From contig JAQFVV010012495.1 of assembly GCA_028023455.1 (NCBI GenBank), positions 3,009,711 to 3,073,710 on the forward strand: a stretch of DNA of 64,000 bases, in the 5' to 3' direction. Below the pieces are notes generated by a model, which was not told where the DNA came from, ran no database searches, and saw only the letters and a program-made list of their open reading frames with translations. The stretch comes from Epiperipatus broadwayi (lineage: Eukaryota > Onychophora > Udeonychophora > Euonychophora > Peripatidae). Of this stretch, positions 12,828-24,280 are shown one piece after another. How positions within the stretch are numbered: position 1 is the stretch's first letter; each line of letters opens with the position of its first letter. Position numbers and translations under genes: made by a program.

Positions 12828-15779
12828 GTCAGATTCATCTATATTGCTAACACACTGCAGAATTCAAACACCAAACATGAAACTAAACACTCTAGGAGGG
12901 ATTGCCCTCTAGATATCCTAGATTCGAATCTAAAGTCTAAAATTCCACAGCACCACCTACGTGACAATGTATCCGATGCTACTGATGATATATACCTTTA
13001 CTGGTGCCTAATGGTCAGGGAGAAACAAAGAGACTCTATACTACAATATAAGCTTGGGTTTGCTAACTAACGTCTATGGATGGTACAAAAGAAATGTATA
13101 AAAGACATAGACCGAGACATTGATATGGATCAAGAAAATAAGAATCAAAAGTTAATAGATTAAAGATTTATTAAAATATCAATATATATATAATATGCCC
13201 ACTGTCTGCATGTGTTAGACAGCGACATATACTAAGATTGTATTTAAAACAATATTAAATGACAATTTACACTTACTGGTGGATAATGCATTCTCTATAC
13301 CTTGGGCTAATATAATATTATGATAATGTGCCTAAGAGAGTTTATGAAGATATGTGAGGCACTTTGAGTAAATCAGAAAAAGTTGAATAAAACATTTGGC
13401 AACATTAAAGTTTAATATACTACTTCTTGAATTTGAGAATAGAACGGACTAATGCTTGTTAAGATATAAATTGGGGATGTGATTAAGGCATTTATATTTA
13501 TAAAAATAATTAAATTTTATTGGGAGGTCGGTGGTGTTAGTGAGAAGTTTCTGTAAAGGATGGAGGGTGTGATACATTTAAACCACTGGAACTTTGCAAA
13601 TAAATAATTATATAAAAAAGTGAAGAAAATATGGGAAGGCATCTTGCCATAAATCCACAGGAGGTGGTGTCACAGGCAGCCAAAGTCTGGACTCATCCAA
13701 ATCTTAGCGACTGGGTGACAACTGTATAGAATTCCCAGGTGTGATTGTTTTCAAGTACACACTCTGCCTGGGAACTGCAGAAAGTGAAGGGGAATATGGT
13801 CTTGGCTATTTAAAGCCCTTAGGAGGGGCAAAGCGATCTCAGATGCCCAATACACCTACTAGCAACACACAAATAAAGTATATAAAATATTTTAAAAGCA
13901 TTCATTTAGCTTAAGAAAATGCCTAATCAATTCTCCAAATATTTATTTTAAGAAAGTCCGCCCATTTTCAATCTCAAAATTATAAGCTTGGAAATTCAGC
14001 AAAACGATAAAACATTTTAAAGTTAATTAAAGTGGGAGAATGCATGATTGCGGGGTTTTAAAAGAATGCATAAATTAATTACACAATCGTGCATTTGTTA
14101 AATATTTACTTATTAACCTTGCACATATTATGTTAAAATCAATAAACACATGGATTTTAACTGTAAAATTATTATATATTTGAATAAGAGTAAGATAGCC
14201 CTCGAATGAGCGATTCAATGAGATAATAAATGGGACCAAATGTATAATTTAAAATGCCTTAATCATGGCTTCTTGATTTAAATAAAAGGGAGTAATATGC
14301 TTGATTGATGACTATGCTGGCACATTATCATAATAAAAGAAAAACAGATTAAAATACAAAATATTAACCCAAGTATAGAGATAGAAACATACTAATTAAA
14401 TTACAGCATTTAAAGAAATAAAACAGAATTATAAGGTAAAGCAAAATAGAAAACAATTGAATTAGCTATAGCTTAGTAATAGGAAGATACAATCACAAGA
14501 GCTCTTGGGTTAATTTTGGGTTACCTTGTCAGAAGTAGGCATTTGCAGATAATTTTAGGTGGAGACTTTTTCCAACTTGATTGTAGCAGCACTCATAAGA
14601 CTGGGGCAGCAAATTCTGGTTACAGTTCACATTTTTAGCAGTGGTGGCAGTTTTAGGGCTTCTTACATGAAGGCATCAGATGACATTGATGTGCAGTGGA
14701 TGGCCATTTCTGAAAGGAAAATAGCCTTCTTGCTGGCTCTACTCGACCATCCTCAGATTTCCATTAAAGGCTGGATGTTTGAGAGAACTTAAATGCAATA
14801 TTTTAGAAAACTGTAAATTCTATTTGAAGATGAAAACTCAGCTTCAAGTATTTAAATTTGCAGGCCACTGGTAAACTAATAATAATAAAATAATCAGAAT
14901 AAATCAGAAAGCTCATAAAATTATAATCAGAATAAACAGAAAAATCAGAAATATCAGAAAATCAGAATCAATTAGAATAATCAGAATGACCAAAAAAAAA
15001 AGAAAACCCTTATATATATAGCATAACTATGCAATAAAACTGCCTTGGAGTGTTACAAAATATCAAAATTTGCTATCTTATCAAACTGCAATAAAATCCA
15101 TCGAATGTCCAAAGGAATTCAACAAAAATTTTATTAATTTTCTATTGTTAATTATCCTGTAGACACTCGGATTAAAACTTTGATTTAATAAAAAAAGCTT
15201 TTGCTAATTAAAAAAAAAACTACCTTAAGTGGACATCTGCTGTATTTCTAGATAAGCTCCTAGAACATATTAATTAAGCTATTGTTTCTTACCAACCCTC
15301 ATTTATTTTAAACAGAAAATATGTGGTGTGATTTTAAAATCTAAAACAAAATTATTTTACTTTTAATTTTCAATGTTTAAATTTATTTATGGGACGAATA
15401 TAATTTATTTTAAACTAAAAAAAAATATTACGAATGTAATATCTTTTTATAAATAGATTTAAACAGAAATAATTTTAAACAACAAATTATTATTTTATCT
15501 AAGGTTTTGAAAATAAATATATCACAGTGTGTGCGCAATTATGACCTATATAAGCTACTTTTGAAACAAAAACCTTTTTATGTGTATACTGGAAATTAGG
15601 AATACAAATATATGTAACATGAGTGTTTTACTGGTGGTTTAAAATTGGGCAGGATTTTCAGCATATAAGCGCATTGCAGACACACTATGATACACTGGGG
15701 GTTTAACCTAAGGTATGAGGGTAGAAAAGAGGTGAGAAAAGGTGAAACGAAGATCTGCAAAGCAGATCTTACTGTTTCA
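12828..15779 (+). repeat. 2.9-kb direct repeat, copy 2
   Basis: Second copy of 7391-10311 in the same orientation. It starts at the same GTCAGATTC phrase and ends just after the same AAGATCTGC/GCAGATCTT hairpin (15750-15770). It runs straight into a TA tract and the gag array. Differences from copy 1 include many C/T and A/G transitions. The 77-codon frame at 14559-14792 exists only in this copy, because copy 1 has a 17-bp deletion within it, so it is not annotated as a gene. Confidence 0.8.
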
Positions 15780-15816
15780 ATATATATATATATATTGAGC
15801 TGATATTTTAAGTCAG

Positions 15817-15866
<50 letters not shown>

Positions 15867-15868
15867 CT
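15780..15868. repeat. TA microsatellite around a palindrome
   Basis: Two (TA)n tracts flank a palindrome of 8-bp arms, TGAGCTGA and TCAGCTCA. The palindrome is the left boundary of the R repeat that recurs at 17669 and 18239; only this copy has the expanded TA run. Confidence 0.85.
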
Positions 15869-16660
15869 CACATATTTATAATTTCGTCATAGATATTTTC
15901 CAAAGTTAAATAGTTTGTAAAATAAAAATTAACAAATGATTTTAATTTAATGGGAAGGGTAAAATCTTAAACTTTAATTTTTGCTATAGATTTGAGCAAA
16001 AATGTAAAAAAAAAAAAAAAAGATAAAATATAATTTATTGTCAAAAATGTTAAAAGTGTTTAATTAAAAGGGAGAAAACTCGAGAGATAAAAGGGTGGGG
16101 GAAAGAAAACAAAATTAGATTGTTGGTAGTAATTAGACTCTATTGTTGAAACTTTCACAAACTAAAAGTATTTGGTTAATAATTGCTGTTACGCTAATTA
16201 AAAAGAAAAAAAGATAAGAGAAAGAGAGATAAAATCGCTTTTAGAGTAAGTCAGTTGACGTGAGAGACCAGCAAGGACAATAAAGAAAAAAAAAAGAGAG
16301 AAGCTGTGCTCCGAATCAAAAATTATTATAGAAATTTATTTTGCAGACTCTTTTCAAATGCATAGCGGCTAAAGCTATCAAAACCTTCCCCTTTGGGGAA
16401 TTGGCTGCCACTCCATCTGAATAAAGCTACCAAAAGAGTCAAGGAAGGGAAAGAAATGTATATCGCTAGCCGGACAACCAAAGGAACATCCATGGACACA
16501 CCAGAATTCTCATATACAAGGACAAAGGCATGACAAATGGAATGTGAATCTATGAAAGTCAGACCACTTCACTCTGATTAATCAGGGTAATTATAAACTT
16601 TTCAATTAATGGGAACTTTAATTAAAGCGTAATAGAACTTTATCTTTTATTTAATTTTTG
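15796..16660 (+). repeat. R repeat (LTR-like), copy 1
   Basis: This segment is repeated almost exactly at 18239-19077, with the main length difference in the TA and poly-A tracts. It opens with the TGAGCTGA/TCAGCTCA palindrome and contains a poly-A tract (16004-16020). It ends near 'aactttatctttTattta', where the two full copies diverge. It directly precedes a gag-like region, so it behaves like the 5' repeat of a gag-only retroelement. It begins with TG but shows no clear CA end or primer-binding site. Confidence 0.7.
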
Positions 16661-16702
16661 TTAAAAACCCTGAGCGGTGTCAGTTACAAAAAATATTGAG
16701 AG

Positions 16703-17630
16703 CTATCGCTGAGCTCAAAGAAATTGTAATGGAAGACCGTAAAGAAATAAAAGAAATGAAAGGCATGATACAAGAATTGAGGAAAGATGTGAATGAATTA
16801 AAAGAGAGAGAAAAGAATAGGAACAATGAAAAAAAAGGAAGTCATAGACCCAGTGGACCATAAAGTCAGTAAAGAGGAAGAAAAGACAGAAATCGAAGAG
16901 ACAGAGGAGTTTACAGGGGAAACTAAAGAAATCCCGAACAAGAAGGCTATACAAATAAACCGAGAGAAAGAGGTAATGGAAAAAAAGCTCAACAAATCTG
17001 GAGAAGAAGAGTTCGATAGGGTCACGTTGGCGAAATTTATACACATAAAAACATTTAAAGGGGAAAGGGAGGAAAGCCTTTTTGACTACTTGGACAGTCT
17101 AGGTGATTTTTTCTACGTCCATAAGTCGAAAGAAAAAGAGAAGATCATAATAGCAACGAGCCATTTGAGTGGTTCCACTAGGGAATGGTGGAAGGTGGTA
17201 AATTACAAACCCCCTACATTCCAAGAATATCGAACTATGATTTTGTGAGGGTTTTGGAGCGTGGAGAATCAAGAAACCATACACATGAAGATATTGCAAG
17301 AAAAGTATAAAGCGGACAAAGACGGTACATACAGTCAGTTTTTCCAAAGTCAAGCGGCAAAATTGAGAGCCTTGGAGACATATCCGATGGATCAATTCCA
17401 GATAGTGCGAACTATCAGATTTAACCTTCCATCAGGTGTGCAACGTAAGTTGGCCGAAAACCGTCAGCTATCCATTGAGGAAGCATTAGAAATATTACAA
17501 GATATAGAATGAGAGGACCAGGGGGTAGGTGGAGAAAGTAAAGTTAGATGGGAGAACTGTAATGAACCCACGAGTACGAGTAACTATAACCCCAAGAAAA
17601 GTTGGGACAAGTCATCTCGGGGCAATTAAA
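16703..17630 (+). pseudogene. Retrotransposon Gag-like region, copy 1 (broken)
   Basis: A Lys/Glu-rich coiled-coil start (about 16703-16860) is in one frame. The frame then shifts within 16826-16862 into the main Gag-like frame (16826-17248). That part has the pattern of the retrotransposon Gag core: FIHIKTFKG, then ESLFDYLDSLGDFF, then IIIATSHLSGSTREWW. A TGA at 17246-17248 breaks it where copy 2 has CGA. The frame continues (17261-17512) to a TGA at 17510-17512, where copy 2 has TGG, and then to a natural-looking end near 17629. No protease, RT or integrase follows, and no CCHC knuckle is visible. It is a dead copy of a Ty3/gypsy-type, gag-only unit. Confidence 0.7.
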
Positions 17631-17668
17631 TTTTTTTTTATTGTTTTTTTTATATGACAAATGGGGCA

Positions 17669-17779
17669 ATGAGCTGATATTTTAAGTCAGCTCATATATA
17701 TATAAGCTCACATATTTATAATTTCGTCATAGATATTTTTCGAAGTTAAATAGTTGTAAAATAAAAATTAACAAATGAT
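17669..17779 (+). repeat. R repeat, truncated middle copy
   Basis: The first ~110 bp of R (palindrome, short TA tract and 'aagctcacatatttataatt' phrase) is present. It is then joined directly to the middle of the gag sequence at 'acaaaccccctacattcc'. The junction shows that the second unit arose by an internal deletion between R and gag. Confidence 0.8.
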
Positions 17780-18205
17780 TACAAACCCCCTACATTCCAA
17801 GAATATCGAACTATGATTTTGCGAGGGTTTTGGAGCATGGAGAAACAAGAAACCATACGCATGAAGATATCGCAATAAAAGTATAAAGCGGACAAAGACG
17901 GTACATACAGTCAGTTTTTCCAAAGTCAAGCGGCAAAATTGAGAGCCTTGGAGGCATATCCGATGGATCAATTCCAGATAGTGTGAACTATCAGATTTAA
18001 CCTTCCGTCAGATGTGCAACGTAAGTTGGCTGAAAACCGTTGGCTATCCATTGAGGAAGCATTAGAAATATTACAAGATATAGAATGGGAGGACCAGGGG
18101 GTAGGTGGAGAAAGTAAAGTTAGATGGGAGAACTGTAATGAACCCGTGAGTATGAGTAACTATAACCCCAAGAAAAGTTGGGACAAGTCACCTCGGGGCA
18201 ATTAA
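17780..18205 (+). pseudogene. Gag-like region, copy 2 (5'-truncated)
   Basis: This is a near-identical duplicate of 17207-17630. It keeps Arg (CGA, 17822-17824) and Trp (TGG) where copy 1 has stops. It carries its own defects: TAA at 17876-17878 (GAA in copy 1) and TGA at 17984-17986 (CGA in copy 1). The last part is open (18014-18205) and ends at a TAA in the same relative place as copy 1. The two copies therefore complement each other's lesions, showing that the ancestor was open through this region. Confidence 0.7.
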
Positions 18206-18238
18206 AGTTTTTTTTTTTTTTATATGACAAATGAGGCA

Positions 18239-19077
18239 ATGGGCTGATATTTTAAGTCAGCTCATATATATATAAGCTCACATATTTATAATTTCGTCAT
18301 AGATATTTTCCGAAGTTAAATAGTTTGTAAAATAAAAATTAACAAATGATTTTAATTTAATGGGAAGGGTAAAATCTTAAACTTTTATTTTTGCTATAGA
18401 TTTGAGCAAAAATTTAAAAAAAAAAAAAAAAAAAAGATAAAATATAATTTATTGTCAAAAATGTTAAAAGTGTTTAATTAAAAGGGAGAAAACTCGAGAG
18501 ATAAAAGGGTGGGGGAAAGAAAACAAAATTAGATTGTTGGTAGTAATTAGACTCTATTGTTGAAACTTTCACAAAGTAAAAGTATTTGGTTAATAATTGC
18601 TGTTATGCTAATTAAAAAGAAAAAAAAGATAAGAGAAAGAGAGATAAAATCGCTTTTAGAGTAAGTCAGTTGATGTGAGAGACCAGCAAGGACAATAAAG
18701 AAAAAAAAAAGAGAGAAGCTGTGCTCCGAATCAAAAATCATTATAGAAATTTATTTTGCAGACTCTTTTCAAATGCATAGCGGCTAAAGCTATCAAAACC
18801 TTCCCCTTTGGGGAATTGGCTGCCACTCCATCTGAATGAAGCTACCGAAAGAGTCAAGGAAGGGAAAGAAATGTATATCGCTAGCCGGACAACCAAAGGA
18901 ACATCCATGGACACACCAGAATTCTCATATACAAGGACAAAGGCACGACAAATGGAATGTGCATCTATGAAAGTCAGACCACTTCGCTCTGATCGATCAG
19001 GGTAATTATAAACTTTTCAATTAATGGGAACTTTAGTTAAAGCATAATAGAACTTTATCTTTGATTTAATTTTCGTT
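18239..19077 (+). repeat. R repeat, copy 3 (full)
   Basis: Full-length partner of 15796-16660. The start differs by one base (TGGGCTGA). The segment at 18808-19005 is open for 65 codons here but has a stop or shift in copy 1, and no domain is recognised, so it is treated as non-coding. The repeat ends within about 10 bp of the LTR that begins at 19087. Confidence 0.75.
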
Positions 19078-19086
19078 TATTATATT

Positions 19087-19881
19087 TGTTACGAATGTTT
19101 CAACAATAGAGGTGGGGAAATAAATTTATTTAATATTGTAAACTATTTATGTTAATTCTCATTAAATATTTTTATGAAATATTGGTATGACTGTATATTA
19201 AATTATTTAATATCTGTTCGATCTAGAGGGTAACAACAGGGTGGGGGTATAAAAGTGCGCTGCTAAACAACAGAGAACCTTGGGGGCATTACTTGCTTGT
19301 TAGCAGAAAATAAGGGAAGTGTTGAAAGTATAAGAAAATGAAAGACACTTATACGTTCATTTTAAGTTTTTTGCAAGTTATTTATTTACCAAATAAAGTG
19401 GGGTTTAAAAATAAACTTCAGGAAAGATTATATACTATAAGTCACCTTTGTATACACGCCTGCTAGAATCCGCAGTGTTAATGTCGGCGTGAGTAAATTC
19501 AGGGTAGATATTTGGGAAGAATACTTAGAAAGTTAACAGTTTGAAAATCAGAAATTGTAAGTCAGTTCTCTCTGGATCGGGCAGAAATATAACGTTATTA
19601 ATAATAATAATAATAAAGGAAAGTAATTTTTTTGTATTCAACATATATTTGAATTCTTTAATTATTTATAATAATTAGTTAGTCTCCTTAAGTGAAAACC
19701 CCTGTCAGATTATAAACAAAATTTGTAATCGGTGAATCGCCGTTCAAAAATAAATAAGACCAGGTTTACGTAAAGCTTCATGGCCAGGTTCCAAGAGAGA
19801 AATCCTTGGTGGCGCCCTCGGCGGCTATTCTAATAATTAAGATTCAGTTATTAGGGGAAGGAAAAGAGTTGTAGTGTCACA
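19087..19881 (+). mobile_element. Probable solo LTR of a Ty3/gypsy-type element
   Basis: The segment starts TGTTACGA and ends GTGTCACA, so the ends are a near inverted repeat with TG..CA. It contains a GGTATAAAAG promoter-like box (19247-19256) and an AATAAA downstream (about 19394). Near the 3' end is a TGGCGCCCTCGGCGG block (19810-19824), similar in position to the TGGCGCC block in the long LTRs at 40707 and 48049. A purine-rich run, agaggtggggaaa, lies just inside the 5' end. No second copy is found in the window and no internal pol region adjoins it, so it is called a solo LTR. TA-rich sequence flanks it, so no target duplication can be read. Confidence 0.55.
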
Positions 19882-19902
19882 ATATATATATATATACATG
19901 AA

Positions 19903-20290
19903 AGTAGTCAACACAAACAATGTCAATATCATTAACAATCAACAATCCCCAATCTGTTGTCAAGGGAACTTATAATCAATAAAAGTGGAAGTTCATCTTT
20001 ATCTATGGAATAATTTATATAGACATTAAAAACTGCATCTTGACTAGAGATAATAAAATTATTAGTGCAAAGATGTTTAAATCTTATTAAACAGGTAAAT
20101 ATAATCTGTTCTGAAAGTAGTCTACAAATAGTTAATTATAACCTATAAATTGCAATTATAACTTTCAAATTGCACTCCAAGAATTTATTAGTTATAAAAC
20201 ATATCTAATAATGTTTAAGGCTAAATAGGTATTACATAAAAACAGTGAACACTTAAACAATACCAGTATCATTAAGAATCAACTACTAAC
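19903..20290 (+). repeat. Two fragments of a small interspersed repeat (CAATCAACAAT family)
   Basis: The segment at 19903-19975 carries gtcaaca, then tcaatatcatt, then aacaatcaacaat, then ctgttgtcaagg. A shorter, more diverged fragment lies at 20245-20290. The same ~75-bp phrase recurs at 30688-30775 and 61025-61090 (inverted) and at 36215-36285 (direct). It is probably a MITE or SINE fragment. Confidence 0.6.
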
Positions 20291-20424
20291 CTTGCATATA
20301 TTTAGAATAGAAAGAAAAAATTGTTCCTATAGTTACTTTTTTTAGGTATTCACAGATAAAATTATGTTGACTTTATTTATGTGTATTACTTATATCTAAT
20401 TTATTTATTTTTGATCTTATTTAG

Positions 20425-20937
20425 GTATTGCTTTAAAAGACGGTGAAATATTTTTCATCCAAAAAAAATTTGCATTACAAGTATTTAGACAATTCGGTGT
20501 TGGTAAGGGAAGCATGGAAAAAAAAATTCAAAAGAAGGTTGAATTTTTTTGTAAGACCATCAAAGAACAGAACTCTCAGCCAACTGATTTTAAAAGACTT
20601 TTTATGCAAACTACAACAAATATTCTCCAATCTATTATATTTTCTAGTTCCATAGACTATCTTTCTTATCATAAAGATATGATAGATGTAATTGATGATA
20701 TATTTGAAGGATTTATAATGACAAACCCAGTAAATTTTTTCCCACCGTTGGGTTATTTTCTCAATAGTCACAAGAGATTTAAAAACAGCATTGGAATTCT
20801 CAGACAAATGTTGACTGATATTATAAAAAAACATGAGGAAAGTTTTGATTCCAGGAATATAAGGGATTATATAGACGCTTATCTGGAAAAAGAACTAGAA
20901 AATAAACGATTAAATTTAAGGAAGACAAGTTTTACAA
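20425..20937 (+). CDS. Cytochrome P450 (CYP2-type), internal exon A
   Basis: This exon encodes about 171 residues of a microsomal-type P450 monooxygenase, from the C-helix to just before the I-helix. The acceptor is a pyrimidine-rich tract ending TTTAG at 20424. The donor is A|GTAAGT at 20937/20938, and both borders are phase 1. The start GIALKDGEIFFIQKKFALQVFRQFG matches the CYP2 C-helix region in pattern (shown in pieces: DGEI, then KKFAL, then FRQFGVGK). FPPLGYF and an IRDYIDAYL segment follow at the positions expected for CYP2 exons 4-5. Oddity: the C-helix WxxxR heme-propionate pair is replaced (F in place of W, K in place of R). The upstream N-terminal exon(s), with membrane anchor and PPGP hinge, were not found within 1-20424. 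Confidence 0.9.
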
Positions 20938-20979
20938 GTAAGTATATATATATAAACAAATGTAATATTATATAATTAT

Positions 20980-21066
<87 letters not shown>
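20980..21066 (+). repeat. Compound triplet microsatellite (ACA)n(ATA)n
   Basis: About ten ACA units run into about eighteen ATA units, only 42 bp downstream of the exon A donor site. Confidence 0.95.
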
Positions 21067-22286
21067 TGAGATTTGTACATGTAGTCAGTCTTATTTAGAG
21101 AAGTCTAAATGCTTCTTAAAAAACAATTATTGTTCATGAAATATTATATAGAAATTTCAATGACTCTTGTAATATGAATGAGGAAGACAAGTTAGTTTCA
21201 TAATATCATAGTGACTAAAACATGTTTATTGTTTTAATAGCATATTTTTATTACATGTTAAACACATATTGTCAGCTATAGATAAAAATATAAGTAAAGT
21301 ATTTAAATATATTGAGACAATTATGTGTTTTATGACCTATAACAACATAATCATGCATGTGCACATATACATATTGAACCGGATACTTCAGCCGATTCAA
21401 AAGTTCTATCATGTAAATTAAAAACCAAGTTTTATCAACTTACATATTAATGTATTGTTTTATTATTATTATTTTTTACATTACAATCTTAGTAGCAGGA
21501 TTTTTCCATCTTAAAAACATTACTTATTTCAGAGTGTATGGCGAGTGATATTTTATATGCTTAATATTTTCTCAGTTCTATGATTAACTCTTGATAAATA
21601 CTCATACCGACCTTAGTAGTTTTCTTTTACTCTACTGTTTCATTTTTTGTGTTTGTTTGCTTTGTCATTAAACTTAATCAAACTTGGTTTGCATTTCTGC
21701 AGACCGCTGATCCTTTAGCTGGTGGTTTAGAGGATATAGGATTTTATTTTCTATAACTCAGATTACGTAGTTCATAATATTACTTTTCTCCTGTGAGACT
21801 AACCTTGGCTCATTTAAACATACTTGTCCATGAGTGTTTTGCAGAATTAGGACAATCTTGGTTCCAATGTTTCTTTTTCGGACTAAGAAAAGCTCATCTG
21901 CACTGTCCCATTGTTTTCCACAAGCATCTATCTTACTAAATTTCTATAGGGAAAATGGAATTGGCTGGGTGAATTGCTAACAGGAAGATATAAGCGTTTA
22001 TTATGTTATAGATGAGAAATGAACTTGTCTGCCTGGGTATTTAACGAATTAAAGCTCACATACACTCAATGTTAAGATCTGCTAAGAAAATTTAGATCAA
22101 GTTTTTATGTTTATTTTGTTATTGTTTATTAAATAAAAACTAAAAAGTTCTTGTAATTATTTTGGCTGACATTTGTCTCAGTGTTTTCTCATTTGTCTAA
22201 ACAACATTCATGAGTTTTTTCTATCCCTGGGTTTAGTCAGGCACATTCATGTTCGTATATCCTGCCCACCCTTTAAATAAATGTCT

Positions 22287-22686
22287 AGTGATGTGATGTG
22301 ATGTGATGTATTATGGCTTCTTCTTAAACGAAGTCAAGAATATCTCAGCAATTATGCCCAGATAAACCTGTTAGCCACTTAATTTTCCATTCCCCACTCT
22401 AAGTTTTCCCATAATCTGCTCTATCCCATTTCCACAACATAATCTTTGTCAACTCTATAACCTTTATATCTAAATCCACCTTATCTTTTCCCAAACCCAG
22501 CATAAAAACCAATAATTCACTTTCTGTATAATCACTCTTTTCATATTTATTTTTACACAACTTCATTATATGTACCCTTTCTGTTTTCAAACATTTACAT
22601 TCAATTAACAAATGCCTAATATTTTCTATCCCTTTCTTACATAATTTACAAAATAAATCACCCATATTTTTTCATTTACATGTATA
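22287..22686 (-). mobile_element. LINE 3' end, copy 1
   Basis: This is a 5'-truncated non-LTR retrotransposon tail. The minus-strand frame 22399-22665 (88 codons) has a zinc-binding motif, CKLC then eight residues, then HLLIEC (C-x2-C-x8-H-x4-C), like the C-terminal zinc motif found after reverse transcriptases. It is followed by a ~90-bp 3' UTR and a tandem CACAT tail (22287-22310 read on the minus strand). It is nearly identical to 34355-34758, so both insertions look recent. The clade is not certain from the tail alone. Confidence 0.75.
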
Positions 22687-24132
22687 TTTACATGTATATT
22701 TTTGGCGCCCTCTTAGTCAGGATATACGAAACTAAAATCTTTCGTCTGGTACAATATAAAGTTGAAAGGAAAAGACAAAACACAAACAACATTTTTGTAG
22801 ATATTATATTACACTGGGAATAGTATTTAAGAGGTAAATAATAATTTTGAATTTAAAATAATATTATAAATTAAACTTTTAAAAATATATAATATTTTAT
22901 TCTGATTTTGATAATTCAAAAAGAAAACTAAAATTAAAAAAAAAAGATAAAGAAGAAAAAATCATAAGTGTTGTTTTCAAATTTCATGAAAGAGTATAAG
23001 AGATAAATTTTAAAAGATCAAACATTGTCATTATGAAGTCATAATGAAAAACAAGTCAGCTTCTGCTGGTGGTGTTACAATGGTAGAGTTTAAATTAATA
23101 TGGAAGTAATGGCTGTTTTTGTAGTTCATAGACAATATGGCAATTGGATGTCTTGCTTGCCTAAAGTCTATCAAGTTATAGAAACTGAATGGAGCTCCCT
23201 AAATGTCAAAGTCACCTATTTTGTACTTTTCAAGAATATCAATAGGACATTATACTACTCTATTATGGACATGATTATAATGAACCAGCTTACTGAGATA
23301 TTCCAAGTGCTAATCAGCTTTCTGGAGGATTTTTTTGCTGTAATTTTATACATCTGATTTTATCTATATGCACAGAAGTACAGACAAAGGTACTGTGTTA
23401 TATGCATGAAATACATGCTGATCTCTACTAAAGACTTAACTTTAAGGTTGAATGTTTAAGTTATCAGTTTTGAAAGTAAATAACTGATGACTATATTGAC
23501 TATTTAAAAAAAAGAAAGTTAGAGTGAATAATTACATGGTCTCCAGATGATTTTTTCCCATTGACATTTTATAAAGGATTTATTCCAGTTTTGATTAAAT
23601 AAATATTTATAGCTTTAATAAACATCTCCATACTTCCCTATTCTTTTTAAATTCATATAAATAAAGATACGATAAAAAAACAAATGATCCCCAAGATGCA
23701 TTTCGTGCTGAACCAGCACTCATCAGTTGGCCCAAATCACTATCTTTCATATATATCTCTATTATATGAAGAGTATTTATCTAGAGTAAATTGTTAAATT
23801 TTCATTTACCATTGTCAAACTCCCTCCACTCACAACTTTGGTGCCATCCATTTCACATAAATACAATAATAACTATTACTAATAATTTTGAAACTAGAGA
23901 TTATCTCTAGCACAGATATAAACTTTAAACCTGTTAAAGATTAGTATATCTGATTTTTTTGAAAATGTAACAATAAATAAATATTGTAAAGAAAAAAAAC
24001 AGAGTTTTTAAAAAAAAATTCCAAACTAGATCTAATGATAATATTTTTTTAAAAAAAAAACGTCTACTTACAAGAAAAAAATATTGGACTAATAACCTGG
24101 ATTTATTTAAAATTCATACTGTATATATATAT

Positions 24133-24164
24133 TGTAACAGTAGCCGGGTTCAAACCCTGTTACA
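24133..24164. repeat. 32-bp hairpin with TGTAACAG...CTGTTACA ends
   Basis: The outer arms TGTAACA and TGTTACA, together with GGGTT and AACCC further in, pair into a near-perfect hairpin with a six-base bulge. The ends resemble the TGTAACGA/TCGTTACA ends of the long LTRs at 40707-42824 and 48049-50272. It sits beside a TA tract. It may be a remnant of excision or recombination; it is too short to be a tRNA. Confidence 0.6.
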
Positions 24165-24280
24165 AGAAAATTAAGTAACATAGATCCATTACCCTTGATA
24201 CAGGTAATCATTTAAATTGTCGTCAAAATGTTAAATATAATGTATGAGGAGTTATATATATATATATGCTGTTTGCATAT

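Noticed and set aside
7391-15779. LTR retrotransposon with 2.9-kb LTRs
   Set aside because: No TG..CA ends, primer-binding site or polypurine tract could be placed, and no pol lies between the repeats.
16715-17395. Minus-strand frames over the gag region
   Set aside because: They mirror the Lys/Glu-rich plus-strand gag and show no domain.
1-20424. Search for the P450 N-terminal exon
   Set aside because: No segment with a PPGP hinge or FSxRP-like phase 1 exon end could be identified by eye.
20475-20834. Minus-strand frame over P450 exon A
   Set aside because: It is antisense to a clear P450 exon.
24133-24164. B-box-like GGTTCAAACC as a tRNA gene
   Set aside because: There is no A box or cloverleaf; the sequence is explained by a short hairpin.
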